From NCBI GenBank assembly GCA_937887565.1, contig CALABS010000058.1, positions 1 to 64,000 of the forward strand: a stretch of 64,000 bases of DNA. Direction: 5' to 3'. The notes beneath the pieces are model-generated. The model had not been told where the DNA came from. It worked only from the letters and a program-made list of their open reading frames with translations, and searched no databases. The DNA is from an uncultured Rhodospirillaceae bacterium. GTDB taxonomy: Bacteria; Pseudomonadota; Alphaproteobacteria; Rhodospirillales; Magnetospirillaceae. Below are positions 34,173-42,071 of the stretch, piece after piece. A program made the position numbers and the translations under genes. The number at the start of each line of letters is the position of its first letter. The first letter of the stretch is position 1.

Positions 34173-34700
34173 TCACCGCAGCGGATGGCATTTCCGCATC
34201 TGCCGGCCGCTGCCGCAGTGGCAGGGGTCGGTGGGCTTGGCGCGGGCGCGGACCACCTCGGCGAAGGCGCGCAGGGCCTCGGGGTCCATCTCCCGGCCCT
34301 CGGCGGCGAGCGCGATCCAGCGGCCTAGATTGGCGTCGCGGACCAGGGGCAGTCGCCGGGGGCCGGGCTTGGCGCCGGCCTCGGGGTCGGGCAGGAACAG
34401 GGTGCTGGCGCCGCCGCCGGCCGGGGTGACGTCGATCATCTCGTCCTTGGGCGAATGCCAGATCATGTGGCGCTCGGCCTGGATCATCACCCGGGGCCAC
34501 GCCACGACCCGCCAGCCGTCCACCGCCGTGCCGCCGAAGCGGGCGCATTGGCCGGGCAGGTTGGCGACGCTGTCGGCCTCGCAGCCGGGAAACGGCACCA
34601 GCTTGACGAACAGTGGCTCGGCGGCGGCGATGGCGGCGCAGAAGCGGCGGATCTCGCCGGTGAGCTTGGGCGGGGTGTCGAGGAAGGACGAGCGGCGCAT
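34173..34700 (-). CDS. Protein with C-terminal SEC-C zinc motif
   Basis: The 175-residue product ends with DPCHCGSGRQMRKCHPL, a SEC-C zinc-binding motif (CxC...C-H) like that of SecA. The N-terminal part (CAAIAAAEPLFVKLVPFPGCEADS) is not recognised. The start at 34700 is preceded by GGAG. SEC-C motifs mediate interactions with SecB, ribosomes or nucleic acids; no specific role can be given. Confidence 0.8.
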   Translation of the reverse strand: MRRSSFLDTPPKLTGEIRRFCAAIAAAEPLFVKLVPFPGCEADSVANLPGQCARFGGTAVDGWRVVAWPRVMIQAERHMIWHSPKDEMIDVTPAGGGASTLFLPDPEAGAKPGPRRLPLVRDANLGRWIALAAEGREMDPEALRAFAEVVRARAKPTDPCHCGSGRQMRKCHPLR

Positions 34701-34761
34701 GGGACTCCGGGCGCGTGATGGCGGCACCGGACCATATCACGGAACCGGCTCGCCGGGGCGG

Positions 34762-35199
34762 TCACTCGGCGATCAGACGCGCCTTGCGATCGATCTCGGC
34801 GATCAGCCAGCGTCCCAAGGGCAGGCCGTATTGTTCGCCGCTCTCGTGCCAGGCCAGCACGGCCCGCGAGCGGATCGGGTCGAGGTCGCGGCCGCCAACC
34901 AGCCCCCGCGAGGCCTCGCGGTTGACGGCGATCAGCGTCTCGACGTGCTGGTCCGTGAGGCCGCGGCCGGCGTGACGGGTGGTGGTCATCACGAAATCGG
35001 TGGTGCGCGGCGCCGGCACCGCCCAGCGGTGGCGTTCGGCGACCGCCGACAAGGTCAGCCACAACAGGCGGTTGGTGTCCAGGGCGGCGACGAATTTCTC
35101 GGCGCGGTCGGCGCCGGCCAGGTCGTCGGCGGCTTCCATCAGCGCCACGGCGCTGCTTTCGGCGAGACTGAGGCGAACGGGGATCGCGACAATGCCCAC
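34762..35199 (-). CDS. FlaF-like/DUF2934-like protein, copy 1
   Basis: The 145-residue product has an N-terminal half that resembles the flagellin regulator FlaF (EKFVAALDTNRLLWLTLS ... LIAVNREASRGL) and a C-terminal segment resembling DUF2934 (IRSRAVLAWHESGEQYG...RWLIAEI). It starts at GTG 35199 with AGGAAG upstream. The next upstream gene on the strand, at 35310, encodes a protein of the same architecture. A 12-bp perfect inverted repeat lies 18 nt upstream of the start. Function unknown. Confidence 0.75.
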   Translation of the reverse strand: MGIVAIPVRLSLAESSAVALMEAADDLAGADRAEKFVAALDTNRLLWLTLSAVAERHRWAVPAPRTTDFVMTTTRHAGRGLTDQHVETLIAVNREASRGLVGGRDLDPIRSRAVLAWHESGEQYGLPLGRWLIAEIDRKARLIAE

Positions 35200-35216
35200 G
35201 GGTTGGTCTTCCTATT

Positions 35217-35255
35217 CCTTTAGGGTAATTCCTCGTGCGAGTTTTACCCTAAAGG
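35217..35255. promoter_or_regulatory. 12-bp perfect inverted repeat between the two FlaF-like genes
   Basis: CCTTTAGGGTAA (35217-35228) and TTACCCTAAAGG (35244-35255) flank 15 nt. The centre-to-centre spacing is about 2.6 helical turns and the arms are AT-rich relative to the genome. It could be an operator for the downstream copy or a hairpin in the shared mRNA. Confidence 0.6.
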
Positions 35256-35309
35256 ATGGCTGGCGGGTCGTCAAAGGCAAGAATGTTACCGAGGTGTGTC
35301 AACCGCAGG

Positions 35310-35726
35310 TCATGACGGACGGCCGCCGAATTCCAGCTCGGCCAGCAGCCAGTGATCGAGATCCTGGCCGTGGGGGCGGCCGTTCTCGACCCAGATGTAA
35401 TAGGCGCGGTCGCGGATGCGGTCGATGTCGCCGCCACCGGCCAGTTCCGCCGACACGCGGCGATTGATGTCGATCAGCGCGTGGACGTGGTCGTCGTTGA
35501 CGCGGCCCATCTTGCCGGCGGTGGCCAGGGCGTAATCGGCCTGCTGGCGATTGGGCACCCGCCAGTGCTGGCGGGCGGCGATGTCGCGCAGGCTTTCCCA
35601 GACCCGGCGGTTGCGCTCCAAGGCGCGGATGAACTTGGCGGGGTTGTCCGCCCGGTCCAGTTCGGCAGCCGCGTCGGCCAACGCCAGGGCGCCGCTTTCG
35701 GCTAGGCTCAGATCCTGCTTGGCCAT
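35310..35726 (-). CDS. FlaF-like/DUF2934-like protein, copy 2
   Basis: The 138-residue product has the same layout as its neighbour: a FlaF-like N-terminus (NPAKFIRALERNRRVWESL, ALIDINRRVSAEL) and a clear DUF2934-like end (IRDRAYYIWVENGRPHGQDLDHWLLAE). Identity between the two copies is modest but runs along their whole length, so this is an old tandem duplication. The start follows GGAGGAAG. No flagellin or flbT is nearby. Confidence 0.8.
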   Translation of the reverse strand: MAKQDLSLAESGALALADAAAELDRADNPAKFIRALERNRRVWESLRDIAARQHWRVPNRQQADYALATAGKMGRVNDDHVHALIDINRRVSAELAGGGDIDRIRDRAYYIWVENGRPHGQDLDHWLLAELEFGGRPS

Positions 35727-35936
35727 GACTTCCTCCCGGGCCTCGCGTTATTTTTCAATGGCTTCCACCCTGGCGTAAAGTTAGTCCCCGGCCAGAAGTG
35801 TTGCAAGCGGGCTACCTTTAAGGTTTTCTGAAACATCTGTTATATTTTTCAATATACTTCAATTACTTGCCGGGGGCGGACTGGATAGCCGGTCCGGGCG
35901 CCCCATATGGCCCGCGAAAGGGGAGGAGTGACCCCG

Positions 35937-37328
35937 ATGGACGAATTCCGCCTCGACAGCGACACCATGGGCGAAATCCGCGTTCCCGCCGACCGCTACT
36001 GGGGCGCGCAAACGCAGCGCAGCCTCGAGAACTTTCCCATCGGCGACGACCGGCTGCCCTTCGCCCTGGTCCGTGCCCTGGCGCTGGTCAAGAAGGCGGC
36101 GGCCATCGCCAATCGCCGGCTGGGCGTGCTCGATCCCCGGCTGGCCGATGCCATCGCCGCCGCCGCCGCCGAGGTGATCGACGGCCGCCTCGCCGATCAT
36201 TTCCCGCTGGTGCCCTGGCAGACCGGCTCGGGGACTCAATCCAACATGAACATCAACGAGGTCGTCGCCAACCGGGCGAACGTCATGCTCGGCTCGGCCT
36301 TGGGGGCCAAGACTCCGGTCCATCCCAACGACCATGTGAACAAGAGCCAGTCGTCCAACGACAGCTTCCCCACCGCCATGCACGTGGCGGCGGCCGAGGA
36401 GACGCAGCGCCGCCTGTTGCCGGCCCTGGACCGCCTGGGGGACGCCCTGGCCGCCCGGGCGGCGGAGTTCGGCGGGCTGGTGAAGATCGGCCGCACCCAT
36501 CTCCAGGACGCCACCCCCCTGACCCTGGGCCAGGAGGCCGGGGGCTGGGCCCATCAGGTGACGGCGGGCGCGGCAAGGGTGCGGGCGGCGCTGGGCGAGG
36601 TGTTCGAACTGGCCCAGGGCGGCACCGCCGTCGGCACCGGCATCAACGCTCCCGCCGGCTTCGACCGCGCGTTTTGCGACGAGATGGCGGCGCTGACCGG
36701 CCTGCCGTTCCGGCCGGCCCCGGACAAGTTCGCGGCCCTGGCCGCCCATGACGCGCTGGTGGCGCTGTCGGGCGCCCTCAATGCCCTGGCGGCCGGGCTG
36801 ATGAAGGTGGCCAACGACATCCGCCTGCTGGGATCGGGCCCGCGCTGCGGCCTGGGGGAATTGATCCTGCCGGCCAACGAGCCGGGGTCGTCGATCATGC
36901 CCGGCAAGGTCAATCCCACCCAGGCCGAGGCATTGACCATGGTGTGCTGCCAGGTCATGGGCAACCACGTGGCGGTCACCATCGGCGGCAGCCAGGGCCA
37001 CTTGGAGCTCAACGTCTACAAGCCGCTGATCGCGGTCAACCTGCTGCAATCCATCCGGCTGCTGGCCGACGCCGCCGACAGCTTCCGACTGCGCTGTGTG
37101 GACGGGCTGGCGGCCGACGCCGACCGCATCGCCCAATTGCGGGACCGGTCGCTGATGCTGGTGACGGCGCTCGCTCCCCATATCGGCTACGACCGCGCCG
37201 CCGCCATCGCCAAGGCGGCCCACGCCGGGGGGCTGAGTCTGAGGGAAGCGGCCATGGCGTCGGGCTTTGTCACCGCCGAGGACTTCGACCGCTGGGTCCG
37301 GCCCGAGGAAATGACGAAGCCCGGCTGA
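35937..37328 (+). CDS. fumC: Class II fumarate hydratase
   Basis: This cluster-free, oxygen-stable fumarase has 463 residues. It begins with FRLDSDTMGEIRVPADRYWGAQTQRS, has the substrate region TGSGTQSNMN and the superfamily signature GSSIMPGKVNP near residue 315. The start at 35937 is preceded by GGGGAGGAG; the longer in-frame start is not. It ends at a bidirectional terminator. It complements the oxygen-sensitive class I enzyme encoded at 31574. Confidence 0.97.
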   Translation: MDEFRLDSDTMGEIRVPADRYWGAQTQRSLENFPIGDDRLPFALVRALALVKKAAAIANRRLGVLDPRLADAIAAAAAEVIDGRLADHFPLVPWQTGSGTQSNMNINEVVANRANVMLGSALGAKTPVHPNDHVNKSQSSNDSFPTAMHVAAAEETQRRLLPALDRLGDALAARAAEFGGLVKIGRTHLQDATPLTLGQEAGGWAHQVTAGAARVRAALGEVFELAQGGTAVGTGINAPAGFDRAFCDEMAALTGLPFRPAPDKFAALAAHDALVALSGALNALAAGLMKVANDIRLLGSGPRCGLGELILPANEPGSSIMPGKVNPTQAEALTMVCCQVMGNHVAVTIGGSQGHLELNVYKPLIAVNLLQSIRLLADAADSFRLRCVDGLAADADRIAQLRDRSLMLVTALAPHIGYDRAAAIAKAAHAGGLSLREAAMASGFVTAEDFDRWVRPEEMTKPG

Positions 37329-37334
37329 TACCTT

Positions 37335-37364
37335 GTCCCGGTGATCGGAACCGATCACCGGGAC
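37335..37364. terminator. Bidirectional terminator-like hairpin between fumC and csbD
   Basis: Perfect 14-nt arms (37335-37348 and 37351-37364) separated by AA lie between two convergent genes. There is no T-run, so termination efficiency is uncertain. Confidence 0.6.
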
Positions 37365-37374
37365 TTGGAGCAGT

Positions 37375-37575
37375 TCAGTGCATGGTTCCTTCCCACTGCC
37401 GCACCTGGCGGTCGGCGTCCTCCTTAGAGATGCCGTACGCCTTCTGCACCTTGCCCACCAATTCGTCGCGCGATCCGTTGATGCGCGAGATGTCGTCGTC
37501 GGTGAGATCGCCCCACTGCTGCTTGACCTTGCCCTTGAACTCGTTCCAATTGCCCTTGACCTGCTCCCAGTTCAT
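37375..37575 (-). CDS. CsbD-family stress protein
   Basis: The 66-residue product matches the CsbD family (MNWEQVKGNWNEFKGKVKQQWG ... ELVGKVQKAYGISKEDADRQV). These small, hydrophilic proteins accumulate in general stress responses; the biochemical role is unknown. AGGAGGAAGAC lies before the ATG. It is divergent from the RHH gene at 37635. Confidence 0.94.
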   Translation of the reverse strand: MNWEQVKGNWNEFKGKVKQQWGDLTDDDISRINGSRDELVGKVQKAYGISKEDADRQVRQWEGTMH

Positions 37576-37634
37576 GGTCTTCCTCCTCGAATGGGTGTCG
37601 GTCGGACAACACGAGCGTGGGAGGGCGGGTTCCC

Positions 37635-37853
37635 GTGAGGAAGCGGTCGATCGTCATCGCCGGGCATGCCACCAGCGTGTCGTTGGAGCAGGAATTCTGG
37701 GACGCCCTCAAGGACATCGCCGACCGCCGCGGGATGTCGCTCAACCATCTGGTCGCCGAGATCGACGCCGGCCGCCCGGGCAACCTGTCCTCGGCCATCC
37801 GGGTCTTCGTGCTCGGCGAGCTGCGGCGGTCAGGCCCCGTTCCCGGGCCCTGA
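37635..37853 (+). CDS. Ribbon-helix-helix domain protein
   Basis: The 72-residue product has the RHH_4-type pattern RKRSIVIAGHATSVSLEQEFWDALKDIA followed by SLNHLVAEIDA and a C-terminal FVLGELR. The family is common in alphaproteobacteria and is thought to bind DNA or act as a small regulator. The start is probably the GTG at 37635 (37617 is a longer option). A hairpin at 37868-37892 follows. Confidence 0.88.
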   Translation: MRKRSIVIAGHATSVSLEQEFWDALKDIADRRGMSLNHLVAEIDAGRPGNLSSAIRVFVLGELRRSGPVPGP

Positions 37854-37928
37854 AACAACAAGCCCCCGGCGGATTCGCGCCAGGGGCCTGAAAGGAAACT
37901 CGGTCCTGATTGAGACGTGTCGGGACGA

Positions 37929-38033
37929 TCAACGGTTGCCCTTGTTGATCACGAACCACGCCAGGCCACCGGTGATCACCAGCAGGATGACCACGAAGCC
38001 CAGGGCGATGTAGGCGTCGGTATCCAAAACCAT
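37929..38033 (-). CDS. 34-residue single-helix membrane protein
   Basis: MVLDTDAYIALGFVVILL begins a 34-residue product with one membrane helix and the basic tail INKGNR. The ATG is preceded by a strong GGAGGGGGA ribosome site at optimal spacing, which supports real translation. No family is recognised. It resembles in size and shape the small subunits of respiratory or transport complexes, but nothing adjacent identifies a partner. Confidence 0.6.
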   Translation of the reverse strand: MVLDTDAYIALGFVVILLVITGGLAWFVINKGNR

Positions 38034-38225
38034 GTCGAACTCCCCCTCCAGGGTTTGACGGATGGAGATGCAGAGTAACAGGGGTTTACCGTAGTCGCCT
38101 TGATATAAATCACTCTCGGGTGGGAAGCCCACCCCCGGCTGGTCATCTCCGGGCGCGCGCCGCCCCGTCCGCTCGACAGGGCGGTGGCGATCCGGCATCC
38201 TGGCCGGAGAGGGGGAGTGGCTGGC

Positions 38226-39707
38226 ATGGCGAGAGAACCCGAGATCGTCACCCGTTACCGCGAGGCGGCCGAGCGCGGCGACGCCATGGCGCAATTCAAT
38301 CTCGGCGATTCCTACCGTCTGGGCTACCGGGTCCCCCGCGATCTCGTCGAGGCGGTCCGCTGGCTCACCAAGGCCGCCAGCCAGGGCCACCGCGAGGCCA
38401 TCAAGAAGCTCCGGCAGATGCAGGCCGAGGGGATCGACATCACCCCGCCGCCGGAAATGGACGCCCCCCGCCGCCAGCAGAGCCTGGACGACCTGCTCGA
38501 CAGCCTGGCGCCCGGGGCGGCCAACGAGGGGGACGGCGGCGTCGATGTCCTGCTGCCCGATCCCGAGCCGGAGACCGATCCGCTCTATGTCGCCGAGGAC
38601 GAGGTGGACCTCGCGGCGCTGCGGGCCGCCGCCGAGGCCGGCAACCCCGCCGCCCGGGTGGCGCTGGGGAACGTGTCGCGCGACGCCGATCCCGCCGCCG
38701 CCGCCCGCTGGTACGGCCTGGCCGCCGAGGCGGGCGACGCCCGTGGACAGTATGCGCTGGCGGTGCTGCACGATCGCGGCCTGGGCGTGCCGCAAAGCGA
38801 CGCCGAGGCGTTGCGCTGGTACCACAAGGCGGCCGCCCAGGGCGATGCCGCCGCCCAGTTCAACCTGGGCAACATGATCCTCCAGGGCCGGGGCTGCAAA
38901 CCCGACCCGGCCGTGGCCGCCAAATGGTTCAAGAAGGCGGCCGCCCAGGGCGACGGCGCCGCCCTGTTCGCGCTGGGCGTCCTGCACGACAGCGGCCGCG
39001 GCGTCGCGCAAGACGACGTCAAGGCGGTGGAATTCTACCGGCGCGCCGCCGATCTGGGCGAGGCCGAGGCCCAGTACAACCTCGCCAACATGCTGCGCCA
39101 GGGGCGCGGCGTCGATCCCGATGCCGCCGAGGCAGCCCATCTGTGCCACCGTGCCGCCGAGCAGGGGCTGGCTCAGGCCCAGTTCAACTGGGCCCTGATG
39201 CTGGCCACCGGCCAGGGCGTGGCGCGCGACAAGGCCACCGCCGCCCTGTGGTTCCGCCGCGCCGCCGACGCCGGCGACCCCCGCGCCCAGTATCACCTGG
39301 CCATGCTGATGGACCATGGCGACATGCCGGGCGACGCCGCCGCCACCGCCCGCCTGCTGCGCGCTGCCGCCGATGCCGGCGATGCCCGCGCCCAGTGCGA
39401 TCTGGGGGTGATGCACCTGATCGGCGACGGTGTGCCGTTCGAGGAGGCCGAGGCCGCGCGCCGCTTCCGCCAGGCGGCCGAGCGGGGCAACGCCCTGGCC
39501 CGCTTCAACCTGGGCGTCATGCTCGCCTCGGGGCAGGGCGTGGCCAAGGACGAGATCGAGGCCTATTGCTGGCTGTCGCTGGCCGCCGGGTCGCCGCTGG
39601 CGGCGATCGCCGGCCCTGCCGGGCGGGCGGTGGCCGCCTTGGCCGCCCGCATCGGGCCAGAGGGGCTGAAGGAGGCCGCCGCCCGGCTGGCGGGGGCGGC
39701 GCCATGA
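38226..39707 (+). CDS. Sel1-like repeat protein
   Basis: The 493-residue product is built of about ten Sel1-like repeats (AAERGDAMAQFNLGDSYRLGYRV, AAAQGDAAAQFNLGNMILQGRG and others) broken by a variable segment at about residues 75-125. It has no signal peptide, so is probably cytoplasmic. Sel1 solenoids scaffold signalling or chaperone complexes. Its stop overlaps the next start (ATGA at 39704), so it is coupled with the unknown 562-residue protein. Confidence 0.9.
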   Translation: MAREPEIVTRYREAAERGDAMAQFNLGDSYRLGYRVPRDLVEAVRWLTKAASQGHREAIKKLRQMQAEGIDITPPPEMDAPRRQQSLDDLLDSLAPGAANEGDGGVDVLLPDPEPETDPLYVAEDEVDLAALRAAAEAGNPAARVALGNVSRDADPAAAARWYGLAAEAGDARGQYALAVLHDRGLGVPQSDAEALRWYHKAAAQGDAAAQFNLGNMILQGRGCKPDPAVAAKWFKKAAAQGDGAALFALGVLHDSGRGVAQDDVKAVEFYRRAADLGEAEAQYNLANMLRQGRGVDPDAAEAAHLCHRAAEQGLAQAQFNWALMLATGQGVARDKATAALWFRRAADAGDPRAQYHLAMLMDHGDMPGDAAATARLLRAAADAGDARAQCDLGVMHLIGDGVPFEEAEAARRFRQAAERGNALARFNLGVMLASGQGVAKDEIEAYCWLSLAAGSPLAAIAGPAGRAVAALAARIGPEGLKEAAARLAGAAP

Positions 39708-41392
39708 GCCGCAACGTCACCTTCGAGGTCCAGGTCCTCACCGACAAGAACTGGGTCATCGCCGAGATGGCCGGCGACGAGAATCAGGCCAAGGCGTTCG
39801 CCGACAACCTGCTGCAGACCGGCAACCACGCCGCCGTGCGGGTGGTGCGCGACTGGACCCGCGCCGACGGCCTGCATACCGAGACGGTCATCCTCGAGAA
39901 GCAGTCCACCGAGACGAAGGGCTCCGACCTGTCGTTGGCGCCGGTCTCCGAGGCGCCGGTGTGCCGGGAACTGGCGGACTTCTTCGGGCCCGCCGCCCGC
40001 CTTACCCTCGGCCGGATGTGCCGCAAATACCTGGACGAGATGGGGGTGACGCCCACCGAGCTGTTGCACAGCCACGCCGAGCTCAAGCGGTTCGGCGACA
40101 AGGACCGGCTGCTGTTCTCGGCCATCGACCGCATCGCCACCCTCCAGGCCGCCGCCACCGGCGAGGACGCCAAGAGCCGGCGCGATTTCCTGGGCAAGTG
40201 CTGGGACGACCTGTGCATCCGTGCCCGCCGGCTGTCGGATGGCAAGAAGCTGGCGGCGCCCAAGACGTTGGCCGACATCCTGAGGGCCAAGCCGGGCGAG
40301 GACGGCGATCTCGACTACCGGCGCCGCGCCCTGATGAGCGCGCGGCTGCTGGATGTGCGCAACATCCCCGGCAAGCTGGACGTCCTGCTCAAATGGACCG
40401 CCGAGGAGGGCGGGCGCGATATCCTGCCGCTCATCGACGGCTTCGTCGCCGACGTGGTGGTCTCGGCCCAGGTGATCCAGGACCTGCTGGGGTTCCAGCC
40501 CAACCTGGCCCACGCCCTCGTCAGCCTGTGCGACCTGTCCGAGGGTGTCGCCCAGCCGGCCAAGTTCGCCCCCGAGAGCTTCAGCCAGCTCAACGCCCTG
40601 TTCGCCGCCGGCAGCCTGCCCCAGGCGCGCGCGGTGCTGCTGGGGCGGGTGGCGCGCGAACTGGGCGGGGTCAATCCGCTGTCGCGCAACGAGCCCAAGC
40701 TGGAATTCGAGATGTTCAGCAAGGTCGCCCACCGGGTGGTGTGTCACCAGACCGTGCTGGGCGGCGCCGCGCTGGCCGAGGCGCTGCTGCATCGCAGCGC
40801 CCAGGTCCACAATACGGGCTCGAGGGCGGTCAAGCAGGCGCTGGACTTCCTGCTCTCGGCCCTGGCCGACACCGTCCACCGCGTCCAGGTGCTGGTGGCG
40901 TTGGCGGGAAGCGAGGTCGGACGGAGCCTCGGCGACGAGCTCGCCCGCGAGCTGAGATCGCGGGTGCTGGACAGCGACCACATCGACCTGTGGGTGCCGG
41001 TGCGCCATCCGCCGCGCGACCGCATGGCGGCGCTGGCGGCGGTGGCCCGCGCGCTCGCGGCCTCGCCGGACCTCGACGAGGGACCGAAGGCCGAGTTGCG
41101 CACCCATGTGGACGAGATGCTGGCGAAGTATCTGGTCGACGAGGGCGTGATCGAGAAGATCGACAAGCAGGACGACCCGCTGGCGCTCAGGGCCATCCGG
41201 TTGGTGAAGTTCTGCGGTTCGGGGGTCTTGATCGACGGCAAGTCCATGGCGCTGGCCCGCGCCGCCGTGGTCGAGCATCTGCGCCAGCCCCAGTTCGAGG
41301 AGAAGTTCCTGGCCAGCGTCGGCGACTCCGCCAAGGCCGAGAAGAGCTTGCGCGAGTTCCACAAGCTGCTGCTGGACAGCGGGTTCAGGTGA
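39704..41392 (+). CDS. Large helical protein coupled to the Sel1 gene, function unknown
   Basis: The 562-residue product is not recognised. Residues 1-70 look like a small alpha/beta domain (VTFEVQVLTDKNWVIAEMAG ... TETVILEKQ). The rest is predicted to be helical, HEAT-like in feel, with LRAKPGEDGDLDYRRRALMSARLL and LRAIRLVKFCGSGVLIDGKSM. There is no signal peptide or membrane helix. It overlaps the Sel1 gene by 4 nt, and its 3' end overlaps the convergent vapC by 8 nt. Confidence 0.85.
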   Translation: MSRNVTFEVQVLTDKNWVIAEMAGDENQAKAFADNLLQTGNHAAVRVVRDWTRADGLHTETVILEKQSTETKGSDLSLAPVSEAPVCRELADFFGPAARLTLGRMCRKYLDEMGVTPTELLHSHAELKRFGDKDRLLFSAIDRIATLQAAATGEDAKSRRDFLGKCWDDLCIRARRLSDGKKLAAPKTLADILRAKPGEDGDLDYRRRALMSARLLDVRNIPGKLDVLLKWTAEEGGRDILPLIDGFVADVVVSAQVIQDLLGFQPNLAHALVSLCDLSEGVAQPAKFAPESFSQLNALFAAGSLPQARAVLLGRVARELGGVNPLSRNEPKLEFEMFSKVAHRVVCHQTVLGGAALAEALLHRSAQVHNTGSRAVKQALDFLLSALADTVHRVQVLVALAGSEVGRSLGDELARELRSRVLDSDHIDLWVPVRHPPRDRMAALAAVARALAASPDLDEGPKAELRTHVDEMLAKYLVDEGVIEKIDKQDDPLALRAIRLVKFCGSGVLIDGKSMALARAAVVEHLRQPQFEEKFLASVGDSAKAEKSLREFHKLLLDSGFR

Positions 41393-41786
41393 GCCAGTCC
41401 TCGCACCGCAGCCCGGCCACCCGGGTGAACTCGCCGAGATTTCCGGTGATCACCACCAGTCCCCGGCTGCGGGCATGCCCGGCGATCATCAGGTCGTAAG
41501 GCCCGATGACCCGCCCCTGCCGTTCCAACTCGGCGCGGATATCGGCGTAGTGGGCGGCAGCCTCGGCGTCGAATGCCAAAACATCCAGGCGGGCGGCGAA
41601 GGCTTCCACGTGGTGGCGCATTTCCGCCGGGCGGACGGACTTCTCGGCACAGGTCAGCAGTTCCGCCAGGGTGACCGTCGAGATGCAAAGTGACGATGCC
41701 TCGGAATTGAAGCGTTGGCGAAGCGACGGCGGCCGTTCCCGTAGCACCCGGATGCACAGGTTGGTGTCCAGCATGTAGCGCAGCAT
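41385..41786 (-). CDS. vapC: VapC-type PIN-domain toxin ribonuclease
   Basis: The 133-residue product is a PIN-domain endoribonuclease with the acidic active-site residues D7 (MLDTNLC), E42 (TLAELL) and D98 (IGPYDLMIAGHA). The usual fourth acidic position appears as N116. It cleaves RNA, typically tRNA, unless bound by VapB. It begins 1 nt after the antitoxin gene, the standard order. Confidence 0.94.
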   Translation of the reverse strand: MLRYMLDTNLCIRVLRERPPSLRQRFNSEASSLCISTVTLAELLTCAEKSVRPAEMRHHVEAFAARLDVLAFDAEAAAHYADIRAELERQGRVIGPYDLMIAGHARSRGLVVITGNLGEFTRVAGLRCEDWLT

Positions 41787-41787
41787 G

Positions 41788-42009
41788 CTAGAAGCTCTCG
41801 CGTTCCTGCGTGACGGGCTGCTCGCGGTCAGGCAGATCGATGCCGGCGGCGGCGAAGAAATCATCCCACACCGCGTTGGCCGGGACGATGACCCGTGTCG
41901 CCCCGTCCTTCAGGATGGCGACTTCCTTGACACCCTCGGGGAAGGCCACGTCCTTCGGCAAGCGAACGGCTTGGGACCTGTTGCTGCGGAAAAGCGTGGT
42001 GCGGGTCAA
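41788..42009 (-). CDS. vapB: VapB-type antitoxin, AbrB-like, with TTG start
   Basis: The 73-residue product has an AbrB/MazE-like DNA-binding N-terminus (TTLFRSNRSQAVRLPKDVAFP) and a C-terminal toxin-binding tail (VWDDFFAAAGIDLPDREQPV). No ATG or GTG fits; the TTG at 42009 has a perfect GAGGAGG 5 nt upstream. A dyad GGATAT-N9-ATATCC lies 19 nt upstream and is the likely autoregulatory operator. Confidence 0.9.
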   Translation of the reverse strand: MTRTTLFRSNRSQAVRLPKDVAFPEGVKEVAILKDGATRVIVPANAVWDDFFAAAGIDLPDREQPVTQERESF

Positions 42010-42027
42010 GGGCGCCTCCTCGCGGCT

Positions 42028-42048
42028 GGATATGTTGAATGTATATCC
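42028..42048. promoter_or_regulatory. Probable vapBC operator
   Basis: GGATAT (42028-42033) and ATATCC (42043-42048) flank 9 nt and overlap AT-rich -10-like sequence directly upstream of the vapB ribosome site. Confidence 0.55.
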
Positions 42049-42071
42049 CGCCGGTCGCTGATTCAAGCGCC

